From contig CM019721.1 of assembly GCA_009760885.1 (NCBI GenBank), forward strand, positions 19,389,805 to 19,453,804: a stretch of 64,000 nt of DNA. The letters are read 5' to 3'. The notes under the pieces are model-generated. The model did no database searches and had not been told where the DNA came from. It worked only from the letters and a program-made list of their open reading frames with translations. This DNA comes from Achatina immaculata (Eukaryota > Mollusca > Gastropoda > Stylommatophora > Achatinidae). Numbering within the stretch: the stretch's first letter is position 1; each line of letters begins with the position of its first letter. A program made the translations under genes and the position numbers. Below are positions 10,273 through 22,850 of this stretch, one piece after another.

Positions 10273-11393
10273 TTCTTTGGTAGTGCTATAAACGTGGATT
10301 TAAGCAGGTTACTGGGAATATAACCACTGTTGTAAATGTCATTCAGGAACTTGGTTATTATTTTTATTCCTGTCTCCTCTAGCGCCTCTATTTCTTCTAT
10401 TGTTATATTATCAGGCCCAGTCGCTTTTCCTTTCTTCATGTGTTTGATGGAATCTATGATTTCATCTTCAAGTATTGGTGGTCCCTCACAGTTTTCAGTA
10501 TCTGGTGTTAATTCTGGTCTTTCTCCTCCATATAGCTCACCGATGTACTCTGTCCACCTGTCCACAATGTCTTCTTTTCCCATTAACATTTTACCTTCTT
10601 TCGATTTCAGGCATCCTGTGGTATATTTTGTTTTCCTGCCTGTGAGTTCATTAATTCGTTTGTGCATGTTTTTGCTGTCTTTAACATGAGAGTCCTCTAT
10701 CTGTCTGCACTGCTCATTTAACCACACTTCTTTTGCTTCTCTGCTTTTGCGTCTTATTTCTTTATTTATCTTGTTATATTTTTTCTCGTTAATTTTACTC
10801 CTCCTCCTCTTGTCCATCAGTCCTAAGATGTCGTCTGTCATCCATTTATTTTTAGGGGCTTCTTTTTTGGGTGGTATTATCTCCTTAACAGTTTGGTGGA
10901 TAGAATCTCTTAACATTTCCCATTGTTCATCTATACTATTTATCTTTGCTATTGCATTGTATCTATTTGTTATAATAACTTTGTATTGTTCTCGCAGTTC
11001 TTGGTCATTTTTAAGAAGTTCTGTATTCAGTTTGATGTTTCTCACTTTTCTGCCTGCTTTCTTTAGTTTTATTCTAACTTTTCCACAGAGTGGATCATGG
11101 TCACTATTGCAGTCAGCTCCTGGCATGGTTTTTGTTGTCAGTAATGCATTGCGGGATCGTTTGTTGATTAATATGTAGTCTATCTGGTTAAAAGTCTTTT
11201 TGTCTGGACTGCACCACGTTGCCAGTCTTCGAGGATGTTGTTTAAACCAGGTGTTTCCTACAACCATGCTGTGTATTCTTGCCCATTCATTTAATTTATA
11301 ACCTCTGTCATTCCTCTCCCCCAGTCCATAGTCAAAAACGATGTCTGAAGTTCTTCCTTTACCAACTTTGGCATTAAAATCTCCCATGACTAT
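10273..11393 (-). pseudogene. LINE-A endonuclease/RT fragment, satellite copy 2
   Basis: Minus-strand frame of 375 codons from GDFNAKVG through QIDYILIN, SDHDP and the linker to the first RT finger block (KKGKATGPDN). This frame is fully open. The upstream endonuclease part is missing: the copy is cut at CCCATGACTAT, where satellite resumes, the same cut as in copy 3. Confidence 0.9.
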
Positions 11394-12217
11394 TATAAAA
11401 GCCTATTATAAAGGGCTATTATAAAAGCCTATATAAAGGACTATTATAAAAGCCTATTTTAAAGGCCTCTTATAAAAGACTACTATAAGAGCCTATTATA
11501 AAAGCCTATTATAAAGGCCTATTATGAAAGCCTGTTATAAAGGCCTATTATAAAAGCCTATAATAAAGGCCTATTACAAAAGCCTATTAAAGAGGCCTAT
11601 TACAAAAGCTTATTATAAAGGCCTATTACAAAGGCCTATTATAAAAGCCTATTATAAAGACCTATTATAAAAGCCTATTATAAAGGCTTATTATAAAGCC
11701 TATTATAAAGGCCTATTATAAAAGCCTATTATAAAGGTCTATTATAAAGGCCTATTATAAAAGCCTATTATAAAGGCCTATTATAAAGACCTATTTTAAA
11801 AGCCTATTATAAAAGCCTATTATAAAAGTCTATTATAAAGGCCTATTATAAAAGCCTATTATAAAGGACTATTATAAAGGCCTATTATAAAGGCCTATTA
11901 TAAAGGCCTATTATAAAAGCCTATTATAAAAGCCAATTATAAAGGCCTATTATAAAAGCCTATTATAAAGGCCTATTATAAAAGCCTATTATAAAAGCCT
12001 ATTATAAAGGCCTATTATAAAGGCCTATTATAAAGGCATATTATAAAAGCCTATTATAAAGGCCTATTATAAAAGCCTATTATAAAGGTCTATTATAAAG
12101 TCCTATTATAAAGTCCTAAAAGCCTATTATAAAGGCCTATTATAAAAGCCTATGATAAAGGCCCATTATAAAAGTCTATTATAAAGGCCTATTATAAAGG
12201 ACTATTATAAAAGCCTA
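11394..12217. repeat. 13-bp satellite, block 4
   Basis: CCTATTATAAAGG orientation on both sides of the flanking LINE-A copies. Contains an aberrant spacer where monomers are fused (TAAAGTCCTAAAAGCC near 12115). Confidence 0.95.
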
Positions 12218-13337
12218 TTCTTTGGTAGTGCTATAAACGTGGATTTAAGCAGGTCACTGGGAATATAACCACTGTTGTAAATGTCATTCAGTAACTTGGT
12301 TATTATTTTTATTCCTGTCTCCTCTAGCGCCTCTATTTCTTCTATTGTTATATTATCAGGCCCAGTCGCTTTTCCTTTCTTCATGTGTTTGATGGCATCT
12401 ATGATTTCATCTTCAAGTATTGGTGGTCCCTCACAGTTTTCAGTATCTGGTGTTAATTCTGGTCTTTCTCCTCCATATAGCTCACCGATGTACTCTGTCC
12501 ACCTGTCCACAATGTCTTCTTTTCCCATTAACATTTTACCTTCTTTCGATTTCAGGCATCCTGTGGTATATTTTGTTTTCCTGCCTGTGAGTTCATTAAT
12601 TCGTTTGTGCATGTTTTTGTGTCTTTAACATGAGAGTCCTCTATCTGTCTGCACTGCTCATTTAACCACACTTCTTTTGCTTCTCTGCTTTTGCGTCTTA
12701 TTTCTTTATTTATCTTCTTATATTTTTTCTCGTTAATTTTACTCCTCCTCCTCTTGTCCATCAGTCCTAAGATGTCGTCTGTCATCCATTTATTTTTAGG
12801 GGCTTCTTTTTTGGGTGGTATTATCTCCTTAACAGTTTGGTGGATAGAATCTCTTAACATTTCCCATTGTTCATCTATACTATTTATCTTTGCTATTGCA
12901 TTGTATCTATTTGTTATAATAACTTTGTATTGTTCTCGCAGTTCTTGGTCATTTTTAAGAAGTTCTGTATTCAGTTTGATGTTTCTCACTTTTCTGCCTG
13001 CTTTCTTTAGTTTTATTCTAACTTTTCCACAGAGTGGATCATGGTCACTATTGCAGTCAGCTCCTGGCATGGTTTTTGTTGTCAGTAATGCATTGCGGGA
13101 TCGTTTGTTGATTAATATGTAGTCTATCTGGTTAAAAGTCTTTTTGTCTGGACTGCACCACGTTGCCAGTCTTCGAGGATGTTGTTTAAACCAGGTGTTT
13201 CCTACAACCATGCTGTGTATTCTTGCCCATTCATTTAATTTATAACCTCTGTCATTCCTCTCCCCCAGTCCATAGTCAAAAACGATGTCTGAAGTTCTTC
13301 CTTTACCAACTTTGGCATTAAAATCTCCCATGACTAT
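12218..13337 (-). pseudogene. LINE-A endonuclease/RT fragment, satellite copy 3
   Basis: Same extent as copy 2, with the same truncated right border. A one-base deletion near 12618 (TTTTTGTGTC instead of TTTTTGCTGTC) splits the frame into two overlapping parts. Copies 2 and 3 share their deletion and so descend from one duplicated unit. Confidence 0.9.
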
Positions 13338-13730
13338 TATAAAAGCCTATTATAAAGGGCTATTATAAAAGCCTATATAAAGGACTATTATAAAAGCCTA
13401 TTATAAAGGCCTATTATAAAGGCCTATTATAAAAGCCTATTATAAAAGCCAATTATAAAGGCCTATTATAAAAGCCTATTATAAAGGCCTATTAAAAGCC
13501 TATTATAAAAGCCTATTATAAAGGCCTATTATAAAGGCCTATTATAAAGGCATATTATAAAAGCCTATATAAAGGCCTATTATAAAAGCCTATTATAAAG
13601 GTCTATTATAAAGTCCTATTATAAAGTCCTAAAAGCCTATTATAAAGGCCTATTATAAAAGCCTATGATAAAGGCCCATTATAAAAGTCTATTATAAAGG
13701 CCTATTATAAAGGCCTATTATAAAAGCCTA
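13338..13730. repeat. 13-bp satellite, block 5
   Basis: CCTATTATAAAGG orientation. It shares the fused-monomer spacer TAAAGTCCTAAAAGCC with block 4, so the blocks are duplicates. Confidence 0.95.
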
Positions 13731-15147
13731 TTCTTTGGTAGTGCTATAAACGTGGATTTAAGCAGGTCACTGGGAATATAACCACTGTTGTAAATGTCAT
13801 TCAGTAACTTGGTTATTATTTTTATTCCTGTCTCCTCTAGCGCCTCTATTTCTTCTATTGTTATATTATCAGGCCCAGTCGCTTTTCCTTTCTTCATGTG
13901 TTTGATGGCATCTATGATTTCATCTTCAAGTATTGGTGGTCCCTCACAGTTTTCAGTATCTGGTGTTAATTCTGGTCTTTCTCCTCCATATAGCTCACCG
14001 ATGTACTCTGTCCACCTGTCCACAATGTCTTCTTTTCCCATTAACATTTTACCTTCTTTCGATTTCAGGCATCCTGTGGTATATTTTGTTTTCCTGCCTG
14101 TGAGTTCATTAATTCGTTTGTGCATGTTTTGTGTCTTTAACATGAGAGTCCTCTATCTGTCTGCACTGCTCATTTAACCACACTTCTTTTGCTTCTCTGC
14201 TTTTGCGTCTTATTTCTTTATTTATCTTGTTATATTTTTTCTCGTTAATTTTACTCCTCCTCCTCTTGTCCATCAGTCCTAAGATGTCGTCTGTCATCCA
14301 TTTATTTTTAGGGGCTTCTTTTTTGGGTGGTATTATCTCCTTAACAGTTTGGTGGATAGAATCTCTTAACATTTCCCATTGTTCATCTATACTATTTATC
14401 TTTGCTATTGCATTGTATCTATTTGTTATAATAACTTTGTATTGTTCTCGCAGTTCTTGGTCATTTTTAAGAAGTTCTGTATTCAGTTTGATGTTTCTCA
14501 CTTTTCTGCCTGCTTTCTTTAGTTTTATTCTAACTTTTCCACAGAGTGGATCATGGTCACTATTGCAGTCAGCTCCTGGCATGGTTTTTGTTGTCAGTAA
14601 TGCATTGCGGGATCGTTTGTTGATTAATATGTAGTCTATCTGGTTAAAAGTCTTTTTGTCTGGACTGCACCACGTTGCCAGTCTTCGAGGATGTTGTTTA
14701 AACCAGGTGTTTCCTACAACCATGCTGTGTATTCTTGCCCATTCAATTAATTTATAACCTCTGTCATTCCTCTCCCCCAGTCCATAGTCAAAAACGATGT
14801 CTGAAGTTCTTCCTTTACCAACTTTGGCATTAAAATCTCCCATAACTATGGTAACTTCATGTGACTTTGTGTGTTTTAGTGCTGTCTCTATGTCATTATA
14901 AAATAGCTGTACATCTTCTTCAGAGCTTTCAGATGTTGGAGCGTACACCTGTATAACATTTATGTTTATTGGTTGTCCTTTCAGTTGGGCTAGCAGGACT
15001 CGGTCCGAGATGTTCAAATATCCAACAAGTGTCCTTGCCGTTTGATCATCAAATATAATTGCTACTCCTCGTTCATGTTTCACACTTCCTGAATATATTA
15101 TTGTATATTTATCTGAGTTTATCTTCCCTGCACCTGTCCATCTAACT
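13731..15147 (-). pseudogene. LINE-A endonuclease/RT fragment, satellite copy 4
   Basis: Full-size version of the captured fragment, with right border CCATCTAACTG followed by satellite in the opposite orientation. It has a 324-codon minus frame with RGVAIIFDDQT, VYAPTSES, GDFNAKVG, QIDYILIN and SDHDP motifs. A small deletion near 14128 breaks the junction to the RT part. Confidence 0.9.
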
Positions 15148-15333
15148 GAATTTATAATAGGCCTTTATAATAGGCTTTTATAATAGGCCTTTATAATAGG
15201 CTTTTATAATAGGCCTTTATAATAGGCTTTTATAACAGGCTTTCATAATAGGCTTTTAGAATAGGCTTTTATAATAGGCCTTCATAAAAGTCTATTATAA
15301 AGGCCTATTATAAAGGACTATTATAAAAGCCTA
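15148..15333. repeat. 13-bp satellite, block 6, with strand switch
   Basis: ATAATAGGC orientation to about 15285, then CCTATTATAAAGG orientation. The switch lies at GGCCTTCATAAAAGTC. Confidence 0.93.
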
Positions 15334-16751
15334 TTCTTTGGTAGTGCTATAAACGTGGATTTAAGCAGGTCACTGGGAATATAACCACTGTTGTAAATGT
15401 CATTCAGTAACTTGGTTATTATTTTTATTCCTGTCTCCTCTAGCGCCTCTATTTCTTCTATTGTTATATTATCAGGCCCAGTCGCTTTTCCTTTCTTCAT
15501 GTGTTTGATGGCATCTATGATTTCATCTTCAAGTATTGGTGGTCCCTCACAGTTTTCAGTATCTGGTGTTAATTCTGGTCTTTCTCCTCCATATAGCTCA
15601 CCGATGTACTCTGTCCACCTGTCCACAATGTCTTCTTTTCCCATTAACATTTTACCTTCTTTCGATTTCAGGCATCCTGTGGTATATTTTGTTTTCCTGC
15701 CTGTGAGTTCATTAATTCGTTTGTGCATGTTTTTGCTGTCTTTAACATGAGAGTCCTCTATCTGTCTGCACTGCTCATTTAACCACACTTCTTTTGCTTC
15801 TCTGCATTTGCGTCTTATTTCTTTATTTATCTTGTTATATTTTTTCTCGTTAATTTTACTCCTCCTCCTCTTGTCCATCAGTCCTAAGATGTCGTCTGTC
15901 ATCCATTTATTTTTAGGGGCTTCTTTTTTGGGTGGTATTATCTCCTTAACAGTTTGGTGGATAGAATCTCTTAACATTTCCCATTGTTCATCTATACTAT
16001 TTATCTTTGCTATTGCATTGTATCTATTTGTTATAATAACTTTGTATTGTTCTCGCAGTTCTTGGTCATTTTTAAGAAGTTCTGTATTCAGTTTGATGTT
16101 TCTCACTTTTCTGCCTGCTTTCTTTAGTTTTATTCTAACTTTTCCACAGAGTGGATCATGGTCACTATTGCAGTCAGCTCCTGGCATGGTTTTTGTTGTC
16201 AGTAATGCATTGCGGATCGTTTGTTGATTAATATGTAGTCTATCTGGTTAAAAGTCTTTTTGTCTGGACTGCACCACGTTGCCAGTCTTCGAGGATGTTG
16301 TTTAAACCAGGTGTTTCCTACAACCATGCTGTGTATTCTTGCCCATTCAATTAATTTATAACCTCTGTCATTCCTCTCCCCCAGTCCATAGTCAAAAACG
16401 ATGTCTGAAGTTCTTCCTTTACCAACTTTGGCATTAAAATCTCCCATAACTATGGTAACTTCATGTGACTTTGTGTGTTTTAGTGCTGTCTCTATGTCAT
16501 TATAAAATAGCTGTACATCTTCTTCAGAGCTTTCAGATGTTGGAGCGTACACCTGTATAACATTTATGTTTATTGGTTGTCCTTTCAGTTGGGCTAGCAG
16601 GACTCGGTCCGAGATGTTCAAATATCCAACAAGTGTCCTTGCCGTTTGTTCATCAAATATAATTCCTACTCCTCGTTCATGTTTCTCACTTCCTGAATAT
16701 ATTATTGTATATTTATCTGAGTTTATCTTCCCTGAACCTGTCCATCTAACT
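15334..16751 (-). pseudogene. LINE-A endonuclease/RT fragment, satellite copy 5
   Basis: Full-size copy with the standard left and right borders. The frame is open apart from a one-base deletion near 16215 (GCGGATCG for GCGGGATCG). Flanking satellites are inverted relative to each other. Confidence 0.9.
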
Positions 16752-18347
16752 GCCTTTATAATAGGCTTTTATAATAGACTTTTATAATAGGCTTTTATAA
16801 TAGGCTTTTATAATAGGCTTTTATAATAGGCTTTTATAACAGGCTTTTATAATAGGCTTTTAGAATAGGCTTTTATAATAGGCCTTCATAATAGGCTTTT
16901 ATAATAGGCCTTTATAACAGGCTTTTATAATAGGCCTTTATAACAGGCTTTCATAATAGGCCATTATAATAGGCTTTTATAATAGGCTCTTATAGTAGGC
17001 TTTTATAATAGGCCTTTATAATAGGCTTTTATAATAGGCCTTTATAATAGGCTTTTATAATAAGCCTTTATAATAGGCCTTTATGATAGGACTCTATAAT
17101 AGGCTTTTATAATAGGCCTTTATAATAGGCTTTTAAAATAGGCCTTTATAATATGCCTTTATAATAGGCTTTTATAATAGGTCTTTATAATAGGCTTTTA
17201 TAATAGGCCTTTATAATAGGCTTTTATAATAGGTCTTTTTAATAGGCCTTTATAATAGACTTTTATAATAGGCCTTTATAATATAACAGGCCTTTATAAT
17301 AGGCTTTTATAATAGGCCTTTATAATAGGCCTTTATAATAGACTTTTATAATAGGCCTTTATAATAGACTTTTATAATAGGCTTTTATAATAGGCCTTTA
17401 TTAGTCTTTTTATAATAGGCCTTTATAACAGGCTTTCATAATAGGCCTTTATAACATGCTTTTATAATAGGCTTTTATAATAGGCTTTTATAGTAGGCTT
17501 TTATAATAGGCCTTTATAATAGGCCTTTATAATAGGCCTTTATAATAGGCTTTTATAATAGGCTTTTATAACAGGCTTTTATAATAGGCCTTTATAACAC
17601 GCTTTCATAATAGGCATTTATAATAAGCTTTTATAATAGTCCTTTATAGTAGGCCTATATAATATATTATATCCTACTCCTTGTTCATGTTTCTCACTTC
17701 CTGAATATATTATTGTATATTTTATCTTAGTTTATCTTCCCTGAACCTGTCCATCTAACTGCCTTTATAATAGGCTTTTATAATAGGCTTGTATAATAGG
17801 CCTTTATATTAGGCCTTTATAATAGGCTTTTATAATAGGCTTTTATAATAGGCTTTTATAACAGGCTTTTATAAAAGGCATTTATAACAGGCTTTCATAA
17901 TAGGCCTTTATAATAGGCTTTTATAATAGTCCTTTATAGTAGGCCTTTATAATAGTCTTTTATAATAGGCCTTTCTAATAGGTTTTTATAATAGGCCTTT
18001 ATAATAGGTCTTTATAACAGGCCTTTATAACAGGCTTTTATACTAGGACTTTTATATAACAGGATTTTATAATAGGCCTTTATAACAGGCTTTTATAATA
18101 GGCCTTTATAACAGACTTTCATAATAGGCCTTTATAATAGGCTTTTATAATAGGCTTTTATAATAGGCCTTTATAATAGGCTTTTATAATAGGCCTTTAT
18201 AATAGGTTTTTATAATAGGCCTCTAAAATAGTCTTTTTATAATGGCCTTTATAATATGCTTTTATAATAGGCTTCTATAATAGGCTTTTATAATGGTCTT
18301 TTATAACAGTATTTGATATAATGGGCTTTTATAACAGTCTTTGATAA
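16752..18347. repeat. 13-bp satellite, block 7
   Basis: ATAATAGGC orientation throughout, interrupted by a LINE-A scrap at 17664-17760. The array degenerates and ends near 18347. Confidence 0.95.
17664..17760 (-). pseudogene. LINE-A endonuclease scrap in satellite
   Basis: About 97 bp corresponding to the right-hand end of the captured LINE-A fragment, with the same CCATCTAACTGCC border to the satellite. It shows that copies can be reduced to a sliver while the junction persists. Confidence 0.85.
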
Positions 18348-18354
18348 TAGGCAA

Positions 18355-18830
18355 TACTAGCAACAGTCGGCAGCCCCAACAACCATTGTCTTCATACTAG
18401 CACTGCCAAAAACAATCACCAGCCTCTATCTTCATGCTAGCACTGCTAAAAACAATCACCAGCCCCAACAACCAGTGTCTTCATGCTAGCACTGCCAAAA
18501 ACAATCACCAGCCCCAATAACCAGTGTCGTCATGCTAGCACTGTCAAAAACAATCACCAGCCCCTACAACCAGTGTCGTCATGCTAGCACTGCCAAAAAA
18601 AATCTCCAGCCCCAATAACCAGTGTCGTCATGCTAGCACTGCCAAAAACAATCACCAGCCCCTACAATCAGTGTCGTCATGCTAGCACTCCTAGCAACGG
18701 TCGGCAGCCCCAACAACCAGTGTCGTCATGCTAGCACTCCTAGCAATGGTCGGCAGCCCCAACAACCAATGTCGTCATGCTAGCACTCCTAGCAACGGTA
18801 GCCAGCCCCTTCAACACGTGTCGTCTCACT
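18355..18830. repeat. 49-bp minisatellite
   Basis: About nine or ten units of 49 bp built on CAACCAGTGTCGTCATGC and TAGCACTGCCAAAAACAATC. The last units diverge (CTCCTAGCAACGGTCGG). Each unit has a CAGTG...CACTG inverted pair. Confidence 0.9.
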
Positions 18831-19559
18831 ACCACTGTCATTAGTTCTACACGCATAAACAAACACCCCCCATCTATTCTCTTAACACATGCCAAATATG
18901 AGCCTTTTAATAACAGAAAAACATACAAAACAACAGCCACACTGACGAACTAACAAGTGAAATCACTCAGGATCTCTAACAACAGATGCACCAAAACGTA
19001 ACCACGCCCCCCCCCCCCCCCCAACAGACAGCTATAATCCCGTATCGAACACTGCGTGTTTTATTGAACCTTGCATGTTTTATCGTAGCCCCCATGTGTC
19101 TTACCTTGCACAAACACATACGTTTACATATAAATAGACATATTTTTTTCGCTGTGGCTAAAACATGCAGCCACAGACAGTTTGTTGTGCCTAGCTTTGG
19201 TATTCGGCGCTTTAATATTTCATAGACTGGCTGGTATCCATCAAATAATAAAGTTGTTCTATACACTGTTATTCTGAGCTTAGATAAACAACGGTGGTAC
19301 AACTTCAAAGGACCCGCGGGCCATCAATGTATTCGTGAGCTGGATGGCGAGCCGCATCTGGATCAAGCAATTTTTGTTTGTTTGTTTCTGAAACACCCAT
19401 ACACGCTTGGAGAAATTCTAACACTGACTGGACAATCATCTGCAGCTAATGATGATGATGATCTCTTTCTTTCGCGCCATACAAGTAAACAACTCATCGT
19501 GTAATGATCAACAATAGCTGTCAAAGAGAAATAATACACAGTAACACAAACAATAAGAT
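18831..19559. other. Gene-free stretch, no recognisable feature
   Basis: Contains a homopolymer C run near 19009-19022 and low-complexity AT-rich sequence. Short open frames are present on both strands but none resembles a known family. Confidence 0.6.
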
Positions 19560-20011
19560 TTTTAAGCGCATACATCTTTCCCATCGCAACATATGCCTGT
19601 GAGACCTGGACACTTAATAAAACAGATAAGAAACGCATAAATGCCTTTGAATGTAAATGCTACAGAAGAGTTCTTCAAATATCGTGGACACAAAAAAGAA
19701 CAAATATATCCATACTACAAGAACTTAATACTGAAGAAGGCTGGCTAGTAAAGAGGATTAACGAGAGAAAATTTAAATATTTTGGACACATTAAACGTCA
19801 TGATAATCTAGAGAAGACCGTCTTGGAAGGGTGCATAATGGGAAAAAAGAAAGAGAGGAAGACCAAGGCGAAGATGGCTGCAAGACGTTGTTGATGATCT
19901 GCAAATGGACGCATCAGCAGCAGGCCATCTTGCTCACAACCGAGAGGCCTACAGGAGTGCTGTTAGGGAGGCAAAGTTCCGCAAGGGACATGCAAATGAA
20001 TGAATGAATGA
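19560..20011 (+). pseudogene. LINE-C 3' end, copy 1
   Basis: 5'-truncated RTE/BovB-type LINE. It encodes the thumb and C-terminus: YACETWTLNKT, NAFECKCYRRVLQISWT, ISILQEL, FKYFGHIKRHDNLEKTVLEG. A one-base frameshift follows at GGGAAAAAAGAAAGAG, after which the frame reads AHNREAYRSAV to the end. The 3' terminus is a (GAAT)n run, as expected for RTE elements, which end in short microsatellites. Confidence 0.85.
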
Positions 20012-20934
20012 ACTGTAAAAAAAAGGGGTGGGGGGTGGGGAGAGACCTATGGAGAAGCCTCCTTGCACTCGCAGCATGCCTGCGCATGTTCGTCCTTTGA
20101 CATCACGATGTCCTTCAGTGTTTTTAAAGAAATAATTCCAAGGCTGCGCTGGTTTTCTATTGCGCGTGATCTAGCATTTAGCCGAGATCTGCATTTTGTC
20201 AAGACCGGGAGTAAATATACGTCTCAAGCTCCCTAGCTACGACCGATCATGTAATCCTAGCTAGACAGGTCGAGACTTGTAAACTACACCCGGACTTTAA
20301 CCAAATTTACTACATCTTTTCTTTCCAACAGACAGCAGGTAGTCTGCCTCAAAAACTCCATAAGTCAAGTCCATCTGTGCTTGATAATGGTGTTACAGCT
20401 CTTGTGTTGCCCTTTCCTGTGCGATGGCTTGTGTTGACTATTACTTTGAGTAAAACACATTACATTTTCTTAAAAAGCACGCTCGTCGGACGCCACCTGC
20501 AAACTTCTTGAATCAAGGATAAACAGAGAAACAGAAAAATCTCTGAAGACAAAGAAATATCCTGTTTCTTGTAAGAAAGTTAAAAGTGCACATAAGACGA
20601 CAAACGAGGAAAGACTGTCATGAGTTAATGAATAAACAAATATAAATGAAGTCGATTTATTATAACACGACAATAAACGTGCCATGGTCATATAATCAGC
20701 AGGGATGGACTTTAAAAACATCGCTACAATAGGACAAGTGACAGAAAATAATGTGAGAGAGAGAAAATAATGGATGGACATAGCTGCAGTAGAGAAGGAC
20801 AAAAAAAAAAAAACCACCAAATGAGGCTACGGAAAGACCAAAGGATCCAGGTCTGCAGGAGAACGGAACAATGATCGTCCACGTCTACTGGTACGTTGCC
20901 CGAAAACGATCCACACACTATGACCAACATATCT
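20012..20934. other. Gene-free stretch, no recognisable feature
   Basis: A G-rich run near 20020-20045 and unique sequence. A pyrimidine-rich CAG near 20330 looks like a splice acceptor, but no matching exon was recognised. Confidence 0.5.
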
Positions 20935-21600
20935 TGTATGATTACTACACCTTGTTTGATTACTACACCTTGTTTGATTACTACACCTTGCTTGATTACT
21001 ACACCTTGCTTGATTACTACATCTTGCTTGATTATTACACCTTGCTTGATTACTACACCTTGCTTGATTACTACACCTTGCTTGATTACTACATCTTGCT
21101 TGATTACTATACCTTGTTTGATTACTACATCTTGCTTGATTACTACACCTTGTTTGATTACTACACCTTGCTTGATTACTACACCTTGCTTGATTACTAC
21201 ACCTTATTTGATTACTACATCTTGCTTGATCACTACACCTTGCTTGATTACTACACCTTGCTTGATTACTACATTTTGCCTGATCACTACATCTCGCATG
21301 ACTACATCTCACATGATCACTACCTCTCGCACAATCAGCACATCTCGCACGATTACTACATCTCACATGATCACTACCTCTCGCACAATCAACACATCTC
21401 GCACGATTACTACATCTCACATGATCACTACCTCTCGCACAATCAACACATCTCGCATGACTACATCTCACATGATCACTACCTCTCGCACAATCAACAC
21501 ATCTCGCACGATTACTACATCTCAAATGATCACTACCTCTCGCACAATCAACACATCTCGCACGATTACTACATCTCAAATGATCACTACATCTGGCATG
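20935..21600. repeat. 18-bp-based minisatellite with two subtypes
   Basis: 20935-21285 is an 18-bp unit GATTACTACACCTTGCTT. 21286-21600 is a related higher-order pattern built from ACATCTCGCACGATTACT-like units in blocks of about 54 bp. Because the period is a multiple of three, several frames stay open on both strands. These are a by-product of the repeat and are not called as genes. Confidence 0.9.
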
Positions 21601-21879
21601 ACTCCTACATTCTGCATGACCGTCATCAGCCACTACAAATTAATCATAAACTATTTCCACAGAACAACGTAATGGACAGCCAGAAGGGGGAAACCACTTT
21701 CGCACAAGCTACCTCCCCCCCCCCCCCTCCAACCACCACCACCACACAAAAACGTTCTTGTTATAACGAAGTACAGTCAAAAATGGCGGGAGAAGAAATG
21801 AAAAGTGCATGATTAGTTTGGTTCTTCTTTCCACTAAATTTGTATCATCCTGCCAAGAGCGGTACAGTTAAAATGGTGT

Positions 21880-22300
21880 ACCTATGTTTTATGCTCTGGG
21901 TCATCATCTCTGCACTCCGGAATGTCCATCGGTGTCCTCCGGCAGACACTGCCTGTCAAGTGTTGGCTGACCAGTTGTCTGGCATGTTCAGTATTCTTCT
22001 CGTCCCTGGCCGTGCTGTATTCTCAGCTCCCTCAGTCTAAGTAGCGATGTAGATTCTCTGCCCTCGAACTCCTCCACTCTGTCTGTCTCTCTGAGCGCGT
22101 TAACAATATCAGCTCGATCCAGCGGCTGTCCATCTACATTGACGGCAGAGCCAGGCAACATAGCTCTCTCATTTCCCTGGATCCCCACGTACCCAGGAAA
22201 ACTGATGAAGGTGACTCTGCCATTCGCTGATTTCTGCACTGGCTCAAGCCACGCCCTGCAGACAGAACCTGCCTCGATCTTGCAACTGTTCATAAAAAAA
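21880..22300 (-). pseudogene. LINE RNase H domain remnant
   Basis: The minus-strand frame reads FISFPGYVGIQGNERA followed by GSAVN, which matches the C-terminal RNase H signature of some LINEs (typically WVPGHxGIxGNExAD). The conserved Asp after the Ala is missing and the rest is too short to be functional. Its parent element is not otherwise seen in the window. Confidence 0.65.
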
Positions 22301-22391
22301 TTATGCCATGCAAATGATTACTACTAGCGAAATTCCCGTGAAATGTATCTTAACTCTGCTCACTATACTTCTATTTAGATTATGCATGTAT

Positions 22392-22850
22392 AACGAAACG
22401 AAAGGAATCTCCCTGCACAGGCGCTTATATACAGTCGCCCCAAGGAAAGGAATCTCCCTGCACAGGCGCTTATATACAGTCGCCCCAAGGAAAGGAATCT
22501 CCCTGCACAGGCGCTTATATACAGTCGCCCCAAGGAAAGGAATCTCCCTGCACAGGCGTTTATATACAGTCGCCCCAAGGAAAGGAATCTCCCTGCACAG
22601 GCGCTTATATACAGTTCCCCCAAGGAAAGGAATCTCCCTGCACAGGCGCTTATATACAGTCGTCCCAAGGAAAGGAATCTCCCTGCACAGGCGCTTATAT
22701 ACAGTCGCCCCAAGGAAAGGAATCTCCCTGCACAGGCGCTTATATACAGTCGCCCCGAAGAAAGAAATCTCCCTTGGCGGGCGCTTATATACAGTCGCCC
22801 CAACGAAAGGAATCTCCCTGCGCGGGCGCTTATATACAGTCGCCCCAACC
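22392..22850. repeat. 45-bp minisatellite with TATA-box-like core
   Basis: About ten units of 45 bp (GGAATCTCCCTGCACAGGCG, then CTTATATACAGTCGCCCC). On the minus strand most units contain TATATAAGCGCC, a consensus TATA box followed by GC-rich sequence. The period is a multiple of three, so long open frames on both strands are artefacts. Confidence 0.92.

Noticed and set aside
20315..20335. Splice acceptor-like pyrimidine tract
   Set aside because: No downstream exon with a plausible frame and donor was found.
20827..21812. Overlapping open frames of 258-313 codons
   Set aside because: They arise from an 18-bp repeat that keeps several frames open on both strands; no domain and no codon bias.
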